A stretch of 64,000 bases of DNA from Amycolatopsis sp. DSM 110486 (GCF_019468465.1 NZ_CP080519.1:3611001-3675000), one strand, 5' to 3'; positions 34,950 through 43,089 are shown, counted from the first letter of the stretch. Program-made: numbers and translations. The notes: a model not told the origin generated them from the letters alone.

Positions 34950-35849
34950 GTGCCGAAGAACCCCACCTGGCTGAGAACTCGGCGCATACTCAGCGTCACC
35001 GCGCTGGCGGCCCTGGTGACCGGCGGCGCGTTCCTCGGCTCGGGCACTGCTTCGGCCGCCACGACCCTCGCCAACCAGTGCACGGGCTCGGTCAGCGGCA
35101 GCATGGGCGACACCGTCGCGTTGCCGGGCTCCTCCGTCAGCGCGCTCGCGAAGCAAGCCGCTGCTTCGAAGCAGCAGACGCTGCTGTGGATCATCCCGCT
35201 CAACGGCGTGAACCCCGATGGCGTCGCCAACGCACTGTCCGCGAAGACGCTCACGGTCGGCACCGTGCCCAGCTCGTCGGGCGGCGCCATCGACGGCAAG
35301 AGCATCGGCAACGCCGTCGGGCAGGCACTGCAGGGCAACGCCGCACTGGGCTACAGCGCGGACACGAAGAAGCAGGTGCTCGACGCGATCACCAGCTCGG
35401 TCACCTCGAACTGCGGCCTGACCACACTGGCCACGAACTACACGCCGCCGACCTCGTCGTCGACGCCGCCGAGCAGCAGCTCGCCCTCGACCAGCACCTC
35501 GCCCTCGAACTCCGAGGGCGGCCCGCTCGCGAACCTGATCCCCGGATCCGCCGGCACCGCGCCGCAGCGCGACTACAACGGCATCCCCACCGCGACACCC
35601 GGCACCGCCGTCGCCCCCGGCATCCGCTATCCGGCCAACGGCACGCTGCCCGGCTCGGCCGCGCCCGTGACCGGCGGCCAGGACACACAGAGCCAGGGCC
35701 CGGACGTGCTCAACGCCGGCAACGCGGAGTCGCTCGCGACCTCCGGCGGCGCGTCCGACATCCAGCTGCCGATGCTGCTCGCGGTGATCGTGCTGGCGGG
35801 TGTGACGGCCGGGCTGGTGCGCACCTGGGCGCTGCGCCGGGCCTCCTGA
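34950..35849 (+). CDS. Secreted, C-terminally anchored surface protein, member 3
   Basis: 299 residues from GTG 34950 (GGAGG at 34936-34940). The signal peptide (about 1-36) ends at TASAA. Cys residues are at NQCTGSV and TSNCGLTT, the same two-Cys plan with wider spacing. A TPPSSSSPS-type linker follows, then QRDYNGIPTATPG (compare MRDYSDIPMAMAG in member 2). The C-terminal helix starts QLPMLLAV and ends LVRTWALRRAS. The position of the sorting motif holds SLATSGG, an LAXTG-like degenerate form. It lies 92 bp before rpsF, so read-through into the ribosomal operon is possible. The function is unknown. Confidence 0.78.
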   Translation: MPKNPTWLRTRRILSVTALAALVTGGAFLGSGTASAATTLANQCTGSVSGSMGDTVALPGSSVSALAKQAAASKQQTLLWIIPLNGVNPDGVANALSAKTLTVGTVPSSSGGAIDGKSIGNAVGQALQGNAALGYSADTKKQVLDAITSSVTSNCGLTTLATNYTPPTSSSTPPSSSSPSTSTSPSNSEGGPLANLIPGSAGTAPQRDYNGIPTATPGTAVAPGIRYPANGTLPGSAAPVTGGQDTQSQGPDVLNAGNAESLATSGGASDIQLPMLLAVIVLAGVTAGLVRTWALRRAS

Positions 35850-35866
35850 CAGCTCTGTCGGTACCC

Positions 35867-35935
35867 CCAGGTAGTCTTACCTGGACAAACCCTCCTGCCA
35901 CGGACAGTCCGTGGCCGCGAGCCCATAGGAGGTGA
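35867..35935 (+). promoter_or_regulatory. Structured leader of rpsF, possible S6:S18 autoregulatory element
   Basis: Two perfect hairpins precede rpsF: CCAGGTA-GTCT-TACCTGG (35867-35884) and CCACGGA-CAG-TCCGTGG (35898-35914). They are followed by CCGCGAG and the ribosome site AGGAGGTGA (35927-35935). An S6:S18-binding leader with a CCG motif is known before rpsF in many bacteria. The match here is only by position and partial motif, and the first hairpin could end the upstream transcript instead. Confidence 0.4.
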
Positions 35936-35941
35936 GTGGTT

Positions 35942-36268
35942 ATGTCACGCCATTACGAGGTAATGGTCATCCTGGACCCCACGCTCGACGAGCGCACGGT
36001 CGCCCCCACGCTGGACAACTTCCTCAACGTGATCCGCACTTCGGGCGGAAGCGTCGAGAAGGTCGACGTCTGGGGCCGCCGTCGCCTGGCGTACGAGATC
36101 AAGAAGCACGCCGAGGGCATCTACGCGCTGCTCGACCTGAACTCCGACTCCGACGCGGTCAAGGAACTCGACCGTCAGCTGTCGCTGCAGGAGACCGTGC
36201 TGCGCACCAAGGTCATGCGCCGCGAGGTCAAGCGCGCCGCGGCCAAGCCCGTCGCCGCCAAGGCCTGA
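35942..36268 (+). CDS. rpsF: 30S ribosomal protein S6
   Basis: 108 residues. [27 protein letters not shown] and [23 protein letters not shown] are diagnostic of bacterial S6. ATG 35942 is 6 nt after AGGAGGTGA; an in-frame GTG at 35936 would add two residues. S6 binds S18 on the platform of the small subunit. First gene of rpsF-ssb-rpsR-rplI, the canonical order. Confidence 0.97.
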   Translation: MSRHYEVMVILDPTLDERTVAPTLDNFLNVIRTSGGSVEKVDVWGRRRLAYEIKKHAEGIYALLDLNSDSDAVKELDRQLSLQETVLRTKVMRREVKRAAAKPVAAKA

Positions 36269-36285
36269 GCCGAAGGGACGTCCCC

Positions 36286-36804
36286 GTGGCTGGAGACACC
36301 GTCATCACCGTGATCGGAAACCTGACCTCCGACCCGGAACTGCGTTTCACCCCGTCCGGCGCGGCGGTCGCGAACTTCACGGTCGCGTCCACCCCGCGCA
36401 CCCTCGACCGGCAGTCCGGCGAGTGGAAGGACGGCGAGGCGCTGTTCCTGCGCTGCAACATCTGGCGCCAGGCGGCGGAGAACGTCGCCGAGTCGCTCAC
36501 CCGCGGCGCCCGTGTGGTCGTGCAGGGCCGGCTCAAGCAGCGGTCCTTCGAGACCAAGGAAGGCGAGAAGCGCACCGTCGTCGAGCTCGAAGTCGACGAG
36601 ATCGGGCCCTCGCTGCGGTACGCCACGGCGAAGGTCAACAAGGTCAGCCGCGGTGGCGGCGGTGACTTCGGCGGCGGTGGCGGCGGCGGTGGCAACCGTG
36701 GAGGCGGCGGTGGCGGCGGCATGCCGGCCGACGACCCGTGGGGCTCCGCGCCCCCCGCAGGCGGCGGTGGCGGCGGCGGTTTCGCCGACGAACCCCCGTT
36801 CTGA
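36286..36804 (+). CDS. ssb: Single-stranded DNA-binding protein
   Basis: 172 residues. The OB fold occupies 1-115: [37 protein letters not shown] and [21 protein letters not shown]. Residues about 120-160 are a Gly-rich flexible linker. The C-terminus DEPPF is the acidic tip that binds replication and repair partners. It starts 17 nt after rpsF. The linker is a run of GGN repeats and may be prone to length change. The protein coats single strands as a tetramer during replication, recombination and repair. Confidence 0.97.
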   Translation: MAGDTVITVIGNLTSDPELRFTPSGAAVANFTVASTPRTLDRQSGEWKDGEALFLRCNIWRQAAENVAESLTRGARVVVQGRLKQRSFETKEGEKRTVVELEVDEIGPSLRYATAKVNKVSRGGGGDFGGGGGGGGNRGGGGGGGMPADDPWGSAPPAGGGGGGGFADEPPF

Positions 36805-36847
36805 TCTCGCACTTTTACACCTCAAGATTTGAATCCAGGAGAAGACA

Positions 36848-37096
36848 GTGGCCAAGCCACCCATCCGTAAGCCCAAGAAGAAGGTCTGCGTTTTCTGCAA
36901 GGCCGAGAAGAAGGGCCGCCCGGAACTGATCGACTACAAGGACACCAACCTGCTGCGGAAGTACATCTCCGACCGCGGCAAGATCCGTGCCCGTCGCGTC
37001 ACCGGCAACTGCAGCCAGCACCAGCGTGACATCGCCATCGCGGTGAAGAACTCGCGCGAGATGGCACTGCTGCCCTACACCTCGACCGCTCGCTGA
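36848..37096 (+). CDS. rpsR: 30S ribosomal protein S18, zinc-binding (C+) form
   Basis: 82 residues; GTG start with AGGAGA upstream. The chain retains C14-x-x-C17 and C55-x-x-H58, the four-residue zinc knuckle of the C+ form. The Zur-controlled C- paralogue lacks it. [17 protein letters not shown] is the S6-interaction region. It follows ssb in the standard operon. Confidence 0.97.
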   Translation: MAKPPIRKPKKKVCVFCKAEKKGRPELIDYKDTNLLRKYISDRGKIRARRVTGNCSQHQRDIAIAVKNSREMALLPYTSTAR

Positions 37097-37107
37097 GGAG
37101 GCTCGTC

Positions 37108-37569
37108 ATGGCGAAGATCATTCTCACCACGGACGTGGCGAACCTCGGTGGCCCCGGCGACATCGTCGAGGTCAAGGACGGTTACGCCCGCAACTACCTG
37201 CTGCCCCGCGGCTACGCCATCGTGGCCAGCAAGGGTGCCGAGAAGAACGTGCGCACCATCCAGCGCGCGCAGGAGTCCCGGCGCATCCGCGACCTCGACC
37301 ACGCCAAGGAAATCAAGGCGACGCTCGAGGGCCTCGGCGCCATCCAGCTGACGGGCAAGGCGGCGGAGGGCTCGAAGAAGCTCTTCGGCTCCATCACCGC
37401 CGGCGAGATCGTCGACGCGATCAAGGCCCAGGGCGGCCCGCTGCTCGACAAGCGCGTCCTGGACCTCCGCGACCACATCAAGACGGTCGGCAAGCACTCC
37501 GTCAACGCCCGCCTCCACCCCGACGTGAAGGTCGACGTCCGCCTCGAAGTCAAGGCGACTTCGGTCTGA
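37108..37569 (+). CDS. rplI: 50S ribosomal protein L9
   Basis: 153 residues, with two globular domains joined by a long helix. MAKIILTTDVANLGGPGDIVEVKDGYARNYLLP matches the L9 signature G-x-x-G-D-x-V-x-V-x-x-G-Y-A-R-N-x-L-x-P. The C-terminal RNA-binding domain ends in a VKATSV tail. GAGGAG lies before the ATG, 11 nt after rpsR. A hairpin ends the operon. Confidence 0.97.
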   Translation: MAKIILTTDVANLGGPGDIVEVKDGYARNYLLPRGYAIVASKGAEKNVRTIQRAQESRRIRDLDHAKEIKATLEGLGAIQLTGKAAEGSKKLFGSITAGEIVDAIKAQGGPLLDKRVLDLRDHIKTVGKHSVNARLHPDVKVDVRLEVKATSV

Positions 37570-37585
37570 CGGTTTCAGTTGCTCC

Positions 37586-37624
37586 AGCAAAGCGCCCTCG
37601 GGTCTTTCCCGGGGGCGCTTTGCT
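37586..37624 (+). terminator. Terminator of the rpsF-rplI operon
   Basis: A 17-bp stem with one mismatch (37586-37602 with 37608-37624) and a 5-nt loop TCTTT. The T tract lies within the arm rather than after it. Confidence 0.8.
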
Positions 37625-37780
37625 GTGCGTGAACCATCCATTCGGGCGACCCACAAGATCGGTTCCGGCCTCCGCGCGAGGTCTTCCGAACCCGAGCGGG
37701 AACCAACGGCCGTGCGTTACCATCCAACCTGCTGATCTCGCCGTTTGGGGAGCGAGAGGTAGCCCAAGGGGGTAACGCCG

Positions 37781-38140
37781 ATGACCGAAGTTCCACCCAC
37801 TCCGCCGATCAAGGTCGGCAGCTACGGAACCGGCGGCGGTTACCAGTTCGATGACGACGAGGTCGACGGCGTCATCAACCAGTGGCAGGCCCTGGCTGAC
37901 AACCTGCAGACCGACCTCAACCGCGCCACGACGATCTCCAAGGTGACGGCACCCGCGGACGAGTTCGCCAGTGGCGATTTCGTCAAGGGCGGTGCGAACC
38001 CGTCGGGGCAGACGCTGCTGGACCAGCACGATCGTATGGTCAAGTACGTCAACAACTTCATCACGGCGCTGAAGGCGGCTAAGAACAAGATCACGGTCGC
38101 GGAGCAGCAAGCGCGCGACAACATCAAGACTGGAGCCTGA
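37781..38140 (+). CDS. Small WXG100-like helical protein of an ESX-associated cluster
   Basis: 119 residues. A 20-residue disordered start is followed by two long amphipathic helices (about 28-55 and 80-115) broken by an extended middle, the hairpin plan of small type VII substrates. There is a W in NQWQALADNL but no exact W-x-G. AAGGGGG precedes the ATG. It is followed within 8 bp by a DUF3558 lipoprotein gene, then by a PPE-like gene and espG. This order suggests a secreted or chaperoned partner of the PPE-like protein. The assignment is by size, shape and neighbours only. Confidence 0.6.
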   Translation: MTEVPPTPPIKVGSYGTGGGYQFDDDEVDGVINQWQALADNLQTDLNRATTISKVTAPADEFASGDFVKGGANPSGQTLLDQHDRMVKYVNNFITALKAAKNKITVAEQQARDNIKTGA

Positions 38141-38147
38141 GTCCCGC

Positions 38148-38747
38148 ATGATCTCCCGCACCGTTCGCATCGCCGCCGGAACCGTCGCTGCGCTGGCCGC
38201 TCTCACGGCATGCAGCGGTGAGAGCAGTGGCGGTACCAGCCCCTCGTCTTCAGCGCCGGCGAGCAGCCCGGCAGCGGGGTCGGGCCCGAAGGTGCCGGCG
38301 GCACTGCCCACCGACGTACTGCTGAGCGACCCGTGCAGTGTGTTGACGGCAGACGGTGCCACCCAGGTCGGGCTGGCATTGCCGGGCAAGAAGGACACCG
38401 GCAGCAGCCAGCTCACCGGGTGCATGTGGAAGTCGACCCGCAGTGAGCAGAACTCCGTCGCGGTCTACCCCTTGCCGCAGAACAAGGGCGGCATCAGCGA
38501 CATCTACGACCAGAAGGATCAGGACGTCTACTTCCAGCCGGTGTCGATCGACGGCTATCCCGGCGTGTTCGCCGACATCCACGACGGCCGTCCCGACGGC
38601 GGCTGCACCCTCTGGGTCGGCGTCACCGATCAGCTCGCGGTGTCCGTGATCTCGGCGATCAACGTGGGCGACAACAAGAACAACCCGTGTGCGATTTCGC
38701 AGAAGTTCGCGACCGCCATGGTCGGACACCTCAAGGGTGCGGCGTGA
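38148..38747 (+). CDS. DUF3558 family lipoprotein
   Basis: 199 residues. The signal peptide ends in the lipobox LTAC (Cys near residue 23), followed by a Ser/Gly/Pro linker. The DUF3558 core starts at DVLLSDPCSVLTADGATQVGL and includes GCMWKS and PDGGCTLWVGV, with two Cys pairs likely to form disulfides. The protein should sit on the outer face of the membrane. DUF3558 genes are common in Pseudonocardiaceae and often border ESX-type genes. A second, diverged member lies at 62891-63514 in this window. The role is unknown. Confidence 0.85.
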   Translation: MISRTVRIAAGTVAALAALTACSGESSGGTSPSSSAPASSPAAGSGPKVPAALPTDVLLSDPCSVLTADGATQVGLALPGKKDTGSSQLTGCMWKSTRSEQNSVAVYPLPQNKGGISDIYDQKDQDVYFQPVSIDGYPGVFADIHDGRPDGGCTLWVGVTDQLAVSVISAINVGDNKNNPCAISQKFATAMVGHLKGAA

Positions 38748-38783
38748 TCGAGCACCTGAACACCTCAGAAGGAGTGGCTCATT

Positions 38784-40160
38784 ATGGGGAATGATGCCAA
38801 CACCATGGGCAAGGAGCTCAAGGGCATGGCGATCGGCGCCGGGTACGGCGCCGCGATCGGTTCCGTCGTTCCCGGTGTCGGAACCGCGGTGGGCGCCGGC
38901 GTCGGCGCGATCGCCGGTGGTCTGGTGGGCCTGTTCAGCGGTGGTCCCGAGGCGCAGCAGCAGTCAGCGGACCTGGGTGGCCGCTCGATCGACGCGTACT
39001 CGATCTACCAGAAGATCCACGCCGGTGACCCCGCATCGCTTGAGAACGGCTCGAAGGCCGCCGGCGAACTCAAGACGGTGCACAGCGATCGTGTCACCGA
39101 GATCGACAACCTGAACAAGAAGATGGACACTGCCTGGCAAGGTGGCGGCGCGACGGCCGCCCAGGCCGGTGCCCACCCGCTCGGCATCTGGCTGCAGGAC
39201 TCGGCCGGCAACCTCGGCAAGAGCGACATGTACCTGGGCAACCAGGTCGACTGCTTCCACACCGTCAAGTCGAAGGTCCAGGACCTCCCGAAGGACCCGC
39301 CGTCGGCCGGTTTCCTCGACGGGATCAACCCGCTGAGCGACAAAGACGACGAGATCAACCAGTACAACGACAATTCGAAGGCGAACGTCCAGGCTTACAC
39401 GGCCTACTTCAACGCGTCGAACAGCAACGCCCAGCAGCTGCCGCAGTACAGCGCTTGGCAGGGCAACAATTTGTCCGACGGCGGGGGCGGAAACAACTTC
39501 GGTGGTGGCGGCGGAGGCGGCAACTTCGGTGGCGGCGGAGGCGTCGGCGGGGGTGGAGGCGGCAGCTTCAACCCAGCCAACATGCCGAAGTTCGACGCGA
39601 AGCCGACCGACTTCACGACCGGCCACAGCGGCATCAACGATCCGAACAATCCCAACAACACCGGCATCCCGACCGGGACGTACACGCCGCCCGGTTCCGA
39701 CAGCACGACCGCGCAGGGCTTCACGCCGTCGTCGTTCGACTCGAGTGGGTTCGGACCCGGCGGGGCCGGCGGGTTCGGGCCGGGTGGCGGCGCCGGGGGC
39801 TTCGGGCCCGGCGGTAGCGGCGGCGGGTTCGGCGGCGGCGGCGCCGGTTCGGGTGCCGTCGCGGGCTTTGGGCCCGGTGCGTTCGGTGGTGGCTTCGGGG
39901 CTGGTGGTGCGGCGTCCGGTGCCGCGGCCGGGCTCGGCGCGGGCGAAGGCGCAGCCGGTGCCGGTATGCGCGGCGGCGCCATGAGCGGCGCGGCCGGGAA
40001 GGCCGGTACGTCCGGGATGGGCGGCATGGGCGCGGGCGGCGCCAAGGGCGGCAAGGGCACCGAAGACGAGGAACACCAGACCAAGTACCTCGTCGAAGAG
40101 GATGCCAACGAGCTCTTCGGCACCGACGAGCTGACCGCGCCACCCGTGATCGGTGAATGA
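38784..40160 (+). CDS. PPE-like glycine-rich type VII secretion substrate candidate
   Basis: 458 residues. AAGGAG precedes the ATG. Residues 10-50 form a glycine zipper (GAGYGAAIGSVVPGVGTAVG) able to pack in a membrane. Residues 50-215 are helical and include DTAWQGGG and HPLGIWLQDSAGN, similar to PPE-like ESX proteins of Pseudonocardiaceae. Residues 230-420 are Gly-rich runs such as GFGPGGAGG. The C-terminus is acidic, with YLVEEDANELFG (a Y-x-x-x-E fit) and ending APPVIGE, a tail seen in this group. Its last 4 bp overlap espG, so a chaperone for it is made at once. The target of secretion is unknown. Confidence 0.68.
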   Translation: MGNDANTMGKELKGMAIGAGYGAAIGSVVPGVGTAVGAGVGAIAGGLVGLFSGGPEAQQQSADLGGRSIDAYSIYQKIHAGDPASLENGSKAAGELKTVHSDRVTEIDNLNKKMDTAWQGGGATAAQAGAHPLGIWLQDSAGNLGKSDMYLGNQVDCFHTVKSKVQDLPKDPPSAGFLDGINPLSDKDDEINQYNDNSKANVQAYTAYFNASNSNAQQLPQYSAWQGNNLSDGGGGNNFGGGGGGGNFGGGGGVGGGGGGSFNPANMPKFDAKPTDFTTGHSGINDPNNPNNTGIPTGTYTPPGSDSTTAQGFTPSSFDSSGFGPGGAGGFGPGGGAGGFGPGGSGGGFGGGGAGSGAVAGFGPGAFGGGFGAGGAASGAAAGLGAGEGAAGAGMRGGAMSGAAGKAGTSGMGGMGAGGAKGGKGTEDEEHQTKYLVEEDANELFGTDELTAPPVIGE

Positions 40161-40975
40161 GGCCCCACGACGTGATCTCTCTCGACCAACCGACGAAATT
40201 CACCATCCCGACGCTGTTCACCCTGATCCGGCGTCGGGGCGGTGAGCCTCACCAGACCATCGCCGACATGGCGACCTTCTACGACCCGGTGGCGGAACGC
40301 CGGATCGACGAGGACGTCAACGCGGTGCTCACCGACCTCGGGCTGATGGGCCCGCGCGGCATGGACCGCGATCTGCTGGCGCTCATCGAGTCGATCTGCC
40401 ACCCGCAGATCGAGTACTACGGGTGGTTCGACGGGCAGTTCGACGACGGCAGCCCCTCGAACTACGCCGTGCTGGTCGGCAGCGGCAACGGCGGCGGCTT
40501 CGCGCTGCTCCGGGTCATCGGAGACCAGACGGTCACCGTCGTCCGGCAACGGCCCGATCTGCTGCTCCCGACGTTCCTCGACATGATGCCCGCAGGCCAG
40601 GGTGCATCGGGGCAGCCGTTGGTCACCAGCAAGTCCGAGTTCGACAGTGGCCGCGCGGCGGGGTCCGAGGATGTGTCGCAGCGTTCGATCATGCAGACCG
40701 GGCCCGGGCGGAACGAGGCGCTCGCGCCGTTGAAGGAGATTCAGCGGATCCTGAAGGCACCGCGGACTGGGGCAGGGTCGTTGTACGTCGCGACGCGGCC
40801 GAACGGGGGGCGGCGCCGGCGGATTCCGAAGCCGATCAACTTCGTGGACACCGCCGAGGGGCGCTGGCTGATGGAGGAGCGGCCCGGGCGGGACGATTCG
40901 CTCGTCGTGTTCACGCCCGGTACGCCGAAGGCGATCGGGGATCGGTTGCGGACCGCACAGAGCGCGTTGGGCTGA
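40157..40975 (+). CDS. espG: EspG-family ESX secretion chaperone
   Basis: 272 residues; ATG overlaps the previous stop (ATGA). EspG proteins bind the tip of PE-PPE dimers and keep them soluble for their own ESX system. Family cues are the start (YDPVAERRIDEDVNAVL), the central sheet (EYYGWFDGQFDDGSPSNYAVLVGSG, FALLRVIGDQTV) and the closing RWLMEERPGRDDSLVVFTPGTPKAI. No EccA-E genes are visible in this window, so the chaperone must serve machinery encoded elsewhere. A terminator follows. Confidence 0.85.
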   Translation: MRPHDVISLDQPTKFTIPTLFTLIRRRGGEPHQTIADMATFYDPVAERRIDEDVNAVLTDLGLMGPRGMDRDLLALIESICHPQIEYYGWFDGQFDDGSPSNYAVLVGSGNGGGFALLRVIGDQTVTVVRQRPDLLLPTFLDMMPAGQGASGQPLVTSKSEFDSGRAAGSEDVSQRSIMQTGPGRNEALAPLKEIQRILKAPRTGAGSLYVATRPNGGRRRRIPKPINFVDTAEGRWLMEERPGRDDSLVVFTPGTPKAIGDRLRTAQSALG

Positions 40976-40992
40976 CCCGTCAGAGCGCTACT

Positions 40993-41054
40993 CCGGGTGG
41001 GGTTTCGAGTGCGGCACGTTCAGATTGCCGCCAGGTGAACCCCACCCGGTTTTT
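40993..41054 (+). terminator. Terminator after espG
   Basis: Outer stem CCGGGTGGGGTT (40993-41004) with AACCCCACCCGG (41038-41049), followed by TTTTT. An inner stem GCGGCA/TGCCGC lies in the loop. Confidence 0.85.
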
Positions 41055-41178
41055 GTGTTGCGACCGGCCTACCAGCGTGTTCTCACTCAGCGGTTACTCA
41101 GAGCGCCGAAACACCGGTGCGCCGCCGGCGCGGCTGCTCGTTCAGCCCACCGTGTCCCGCCTCTACGCTCCGTAGCAT

Positions 41179-41391
41179 TCATCCACAGGCATGTGTGCAC
41201 GCGCCCGGGCGACACGCCGAACGACGCGCCACGCGCGACACGCCGGACGAGTTTCGACAAAGTTCTCCACAGTCTCTACACAGGCCTTGACCTGGGGATT
41301 CCTTGAAGCTGATCAGTACTGTCCCCAACTTGTCCACAGCGTGGCGGCTGCCTGTGACTGGTTACCTCCAGTCGTCCACAAGTTATCCACA
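41179..41391 (+). promoter_or_regulatory. Cluster of five DnaA-box-like sites upstream of dnaB
   Basis: Five 9-mers fit the DnaA box TTATCCACA with at most two mismatches, all on the plus strand. They are TCATCCACA (41179-41187), TTCTCCACA (41263-41271), TTGTCCACA (41330-41338, the form preferred in Streptomyces), TCGTCCACA (41372-41380) and TTATCCACA (41383-41391, perfect). The last two are separated by 2 bp. The whole 40976-41675 gap is 700 bp without a credible gene. oriC itself is expected between dnaA and dnaN, so this is a separate DnaA-binding region. Confidence 0.75.
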
Positions 41392-41557
41392 GGACGGTCA
41401 ACACCCTGAATTGCGCTCGTCCGTCCCGGGGATCTAGCGTGCCCTCTCGGCCAGCACTCACGGTGGCGCCCGGCGTGGCAAGTCATCGGTGAGGGGACGC
41501 CAGTCCATCATCAAGAAGGGCCCGGCGGTTGGGCTGGGAAAGTCGGAGAGGATCCGG

Positions 41558-41578
41558 CATACTCGAACAGGTGTTCGC
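41558..41578 (+). promoter_or_regulatory. LexA-type SOS box overlapping a candidate dnaB promoter
   Basis: TCGAAC-AGGT-GTTCGC at 41563-41578 matches the actinobacterial SOS box TCGAAC-N4-GTTCGA at 11 of 12 defined positions. CATACT (41558-41563), a possible -10 element, runs into it, so LexA could block transcription. The site ends 97 bp before the GTG at 41676. Confidence 0.65.
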
Positions 41579-41675
41579 ACGAGGAGAGCTCGCGCGGCAC
41601 CGTTCGACACAGGACGTGACGAGTGGCAGGGGATGACCGCGGCTTAGCCCGCCGGTCGAGGAGGTGTCCGGGGCG

Positions 41676-43082
41676 GTGGCGCTGACCGACGACCGCGGTC
41701 CGATGTACGACGCGGACTCCGACCCGGGGCCGAGTGACCCGGGTCCGGGCGGGTTCGACCGGCAGCCGCCGCAGGACATGGCGGCGGAGCAGTCGGTGCT
41801 GGGCGGCATGCTGCTGTCGAAGGACGCGATCGCCGACGTGATCGAAGCGCTCGGGCCCGGCGACTTCTACCGGCCCGCGCACCAGGCCGTGTACGACTGC
41901 ATCCTCGACCTCTACGGCCGCGGCGAACCTGCCGACCCGATCACGGTGTCGGCGGAGCTGGAACGCCGCGGCGAGCTCGGCCGCGTCGGCGGCGCGCCGT
42001 ACCTGCACACGCTCATCGCAACCGTCCCCACCGCGGCCAACGCCGGGTACTACGCCGAGATCGTCGCCGAGAAGGCGGTGCTGCGCCGGCTCGTGGAGGC
42101 GGGCACGCGCATCGTGCAGTACGGCTACGGCGCGGCGGCCGCCGACGGCGCGAACATCGACGAGGTCGTCGACCGCGCGCAGGCCGCCATCTACGACGTC
42201 ACCGAGCGCCGCACCAGCGAGGACTACGTCGCGCTCGAAGACCTCCTGCAGCCGACGATGGACGAGATCGACGCGATCGCGTCGCGCGGCGGGCAGTCGC
42301 GGGGCATCCCGACGGGCTTCGCCGACTTCGATGAGCTCACCAACGGCCTGCACCCCGGCCAGATGATCATCGTCGCCGCCCGCCCCGGTGTCGGTAAGTC
42401 GACGCTGGGCCTCGACTTCGTGCGATCCGCGTCGATCCGCCACGGCCTGACCAGCGTCGTCTTCTCGCTGGAAATGAGCCGCACCGAGATCGTGATGCGC
42501 ATGCTGTCGGCCGAGGCCAAGATCCGCCTCGCCGACATGCGCGGTGGCAAGATGTCCGACGACGACTGGACCCGCCTGGCCCGCCGCATGAGCGAGGTCT
42601 CGGAGGCGCCGCTGTTCGTCGACGACTCCCCGAACATGACGATGATGGAGATCCGTGCGAAGGCCCGCCGGCTCAAGCAGCGCCACGACCTCAAGCTCGT
42701 GGTCGTCGACTACCTCCAGCTGATGACGTCGGGCAAGCGCGTCGAGTCGCGGCAGCAGGAAGTCTCGGAGTTCTCGCGGCAGCTCAAGCTGCTCGCGAAG
42801 GAGATCGAAGTGCCGGTCATCGCGATCTCCCAGCTCAACCGTGGTCCGGAACAGCGCACCGACAAGAAGCCGATGCTGTCCGACCTCCGTGAGTCGGGCT
42901 CCCTGGAGCAGGACGCCGACATCGTCATCCTGATCAACCGCCCCGACGCCTGGGAACGCGACGATCCCCGCGCCGGCGAAGCCGACCTGATCCTGGCGAA
43001 GCACCGTGCCGGCCCGACGAGCACGATCGTCGTCGCGCACCAGCTGCACTACAGCCGCTTCGCCGACCTCGCGCACGACTAG
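41676..43082 (+). CDS. dnaB: Replicative DNA helicase
   Basis: 468 residues from GTG 41676, which gives MALTDDRGP, comparable to mycobacterial DnaB, with GAGGAGG 11 nt upstream. GTG 41664 is possible but overlaps that site. The N-terminal domain starts RQPPQDMAAEQSVLGGML. Walker A RPGVGKST is at residues 236-243. Walker B VVVDYLQLM, the catalytic EMSRTEI stretch and SQLNRGPEQRTDKKPMLSDLRESG follow. DnaB unwinds the fork as a hexamer. The intein known in M. tuberculosis DnaB after DLRESG is absent: the sequence runs straight into SLEQDADIV. Confidence 0.97.
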   Translation: MALTDDRGPMYDADSDPGPSDPGPGGFDRQPPQDMAAEQSVLGGMLLSKDAIADVIEALGPGDFYRPAHQAVYDCILDLYGRGEPADPITVSAELERRGELGRVGGAPYLHTLIATVPTAANAGYYAEIVAEKAVLRRLVEAGTRIVQYGYGAAAADGANIDEVVDRAQAAIYDVTERRTSEDYVALEDLLQPTMDEIDAIASRGGQSRGIPTGFADFDELTNGLHPGQMIIVAARPGVGKSTLGLDFVRSASIRHGLTSVVFSLEMSRTEIVMRMLSAEAKIRLADMRGGKMSDDDWTRLARRMSEVSEAPLFVDDSPNMTMMEIRAKARRLKQRHDLKLVVVDYLQLMTSGKRVESRQQEVSEFSRQLKLLAKEIEVPVIAISQLNRGPEQRTDKKPMLSDLRESGSLEQDADIVILINRPDAWERDDPRAGEADLILAKHRAGPTSTIVVAHQLHYSRFADLAHD

Positions 43083-43089
43083 CCCCGCT

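Noticed and set aside
41179..41391. oriC
   Set aside because: DnaA boxes are present, but no dnaA or dnaN gene flanks the site. It is treated as a separate DnaA-binding region.
41025..41409. Small open frames in the gap before dnaB
   Set aside because: Low-complexity Arg/Ala/Thr translations without ribosome sites. They run across a terminator and the DnaA-box cluster.
42880..42920. DnaB intein at the position used in M. tuberculosis
   Set aside because: The conserved ...LRESG runs on into SLEQDADIV without interruption, and the extein Cys is Ser here.
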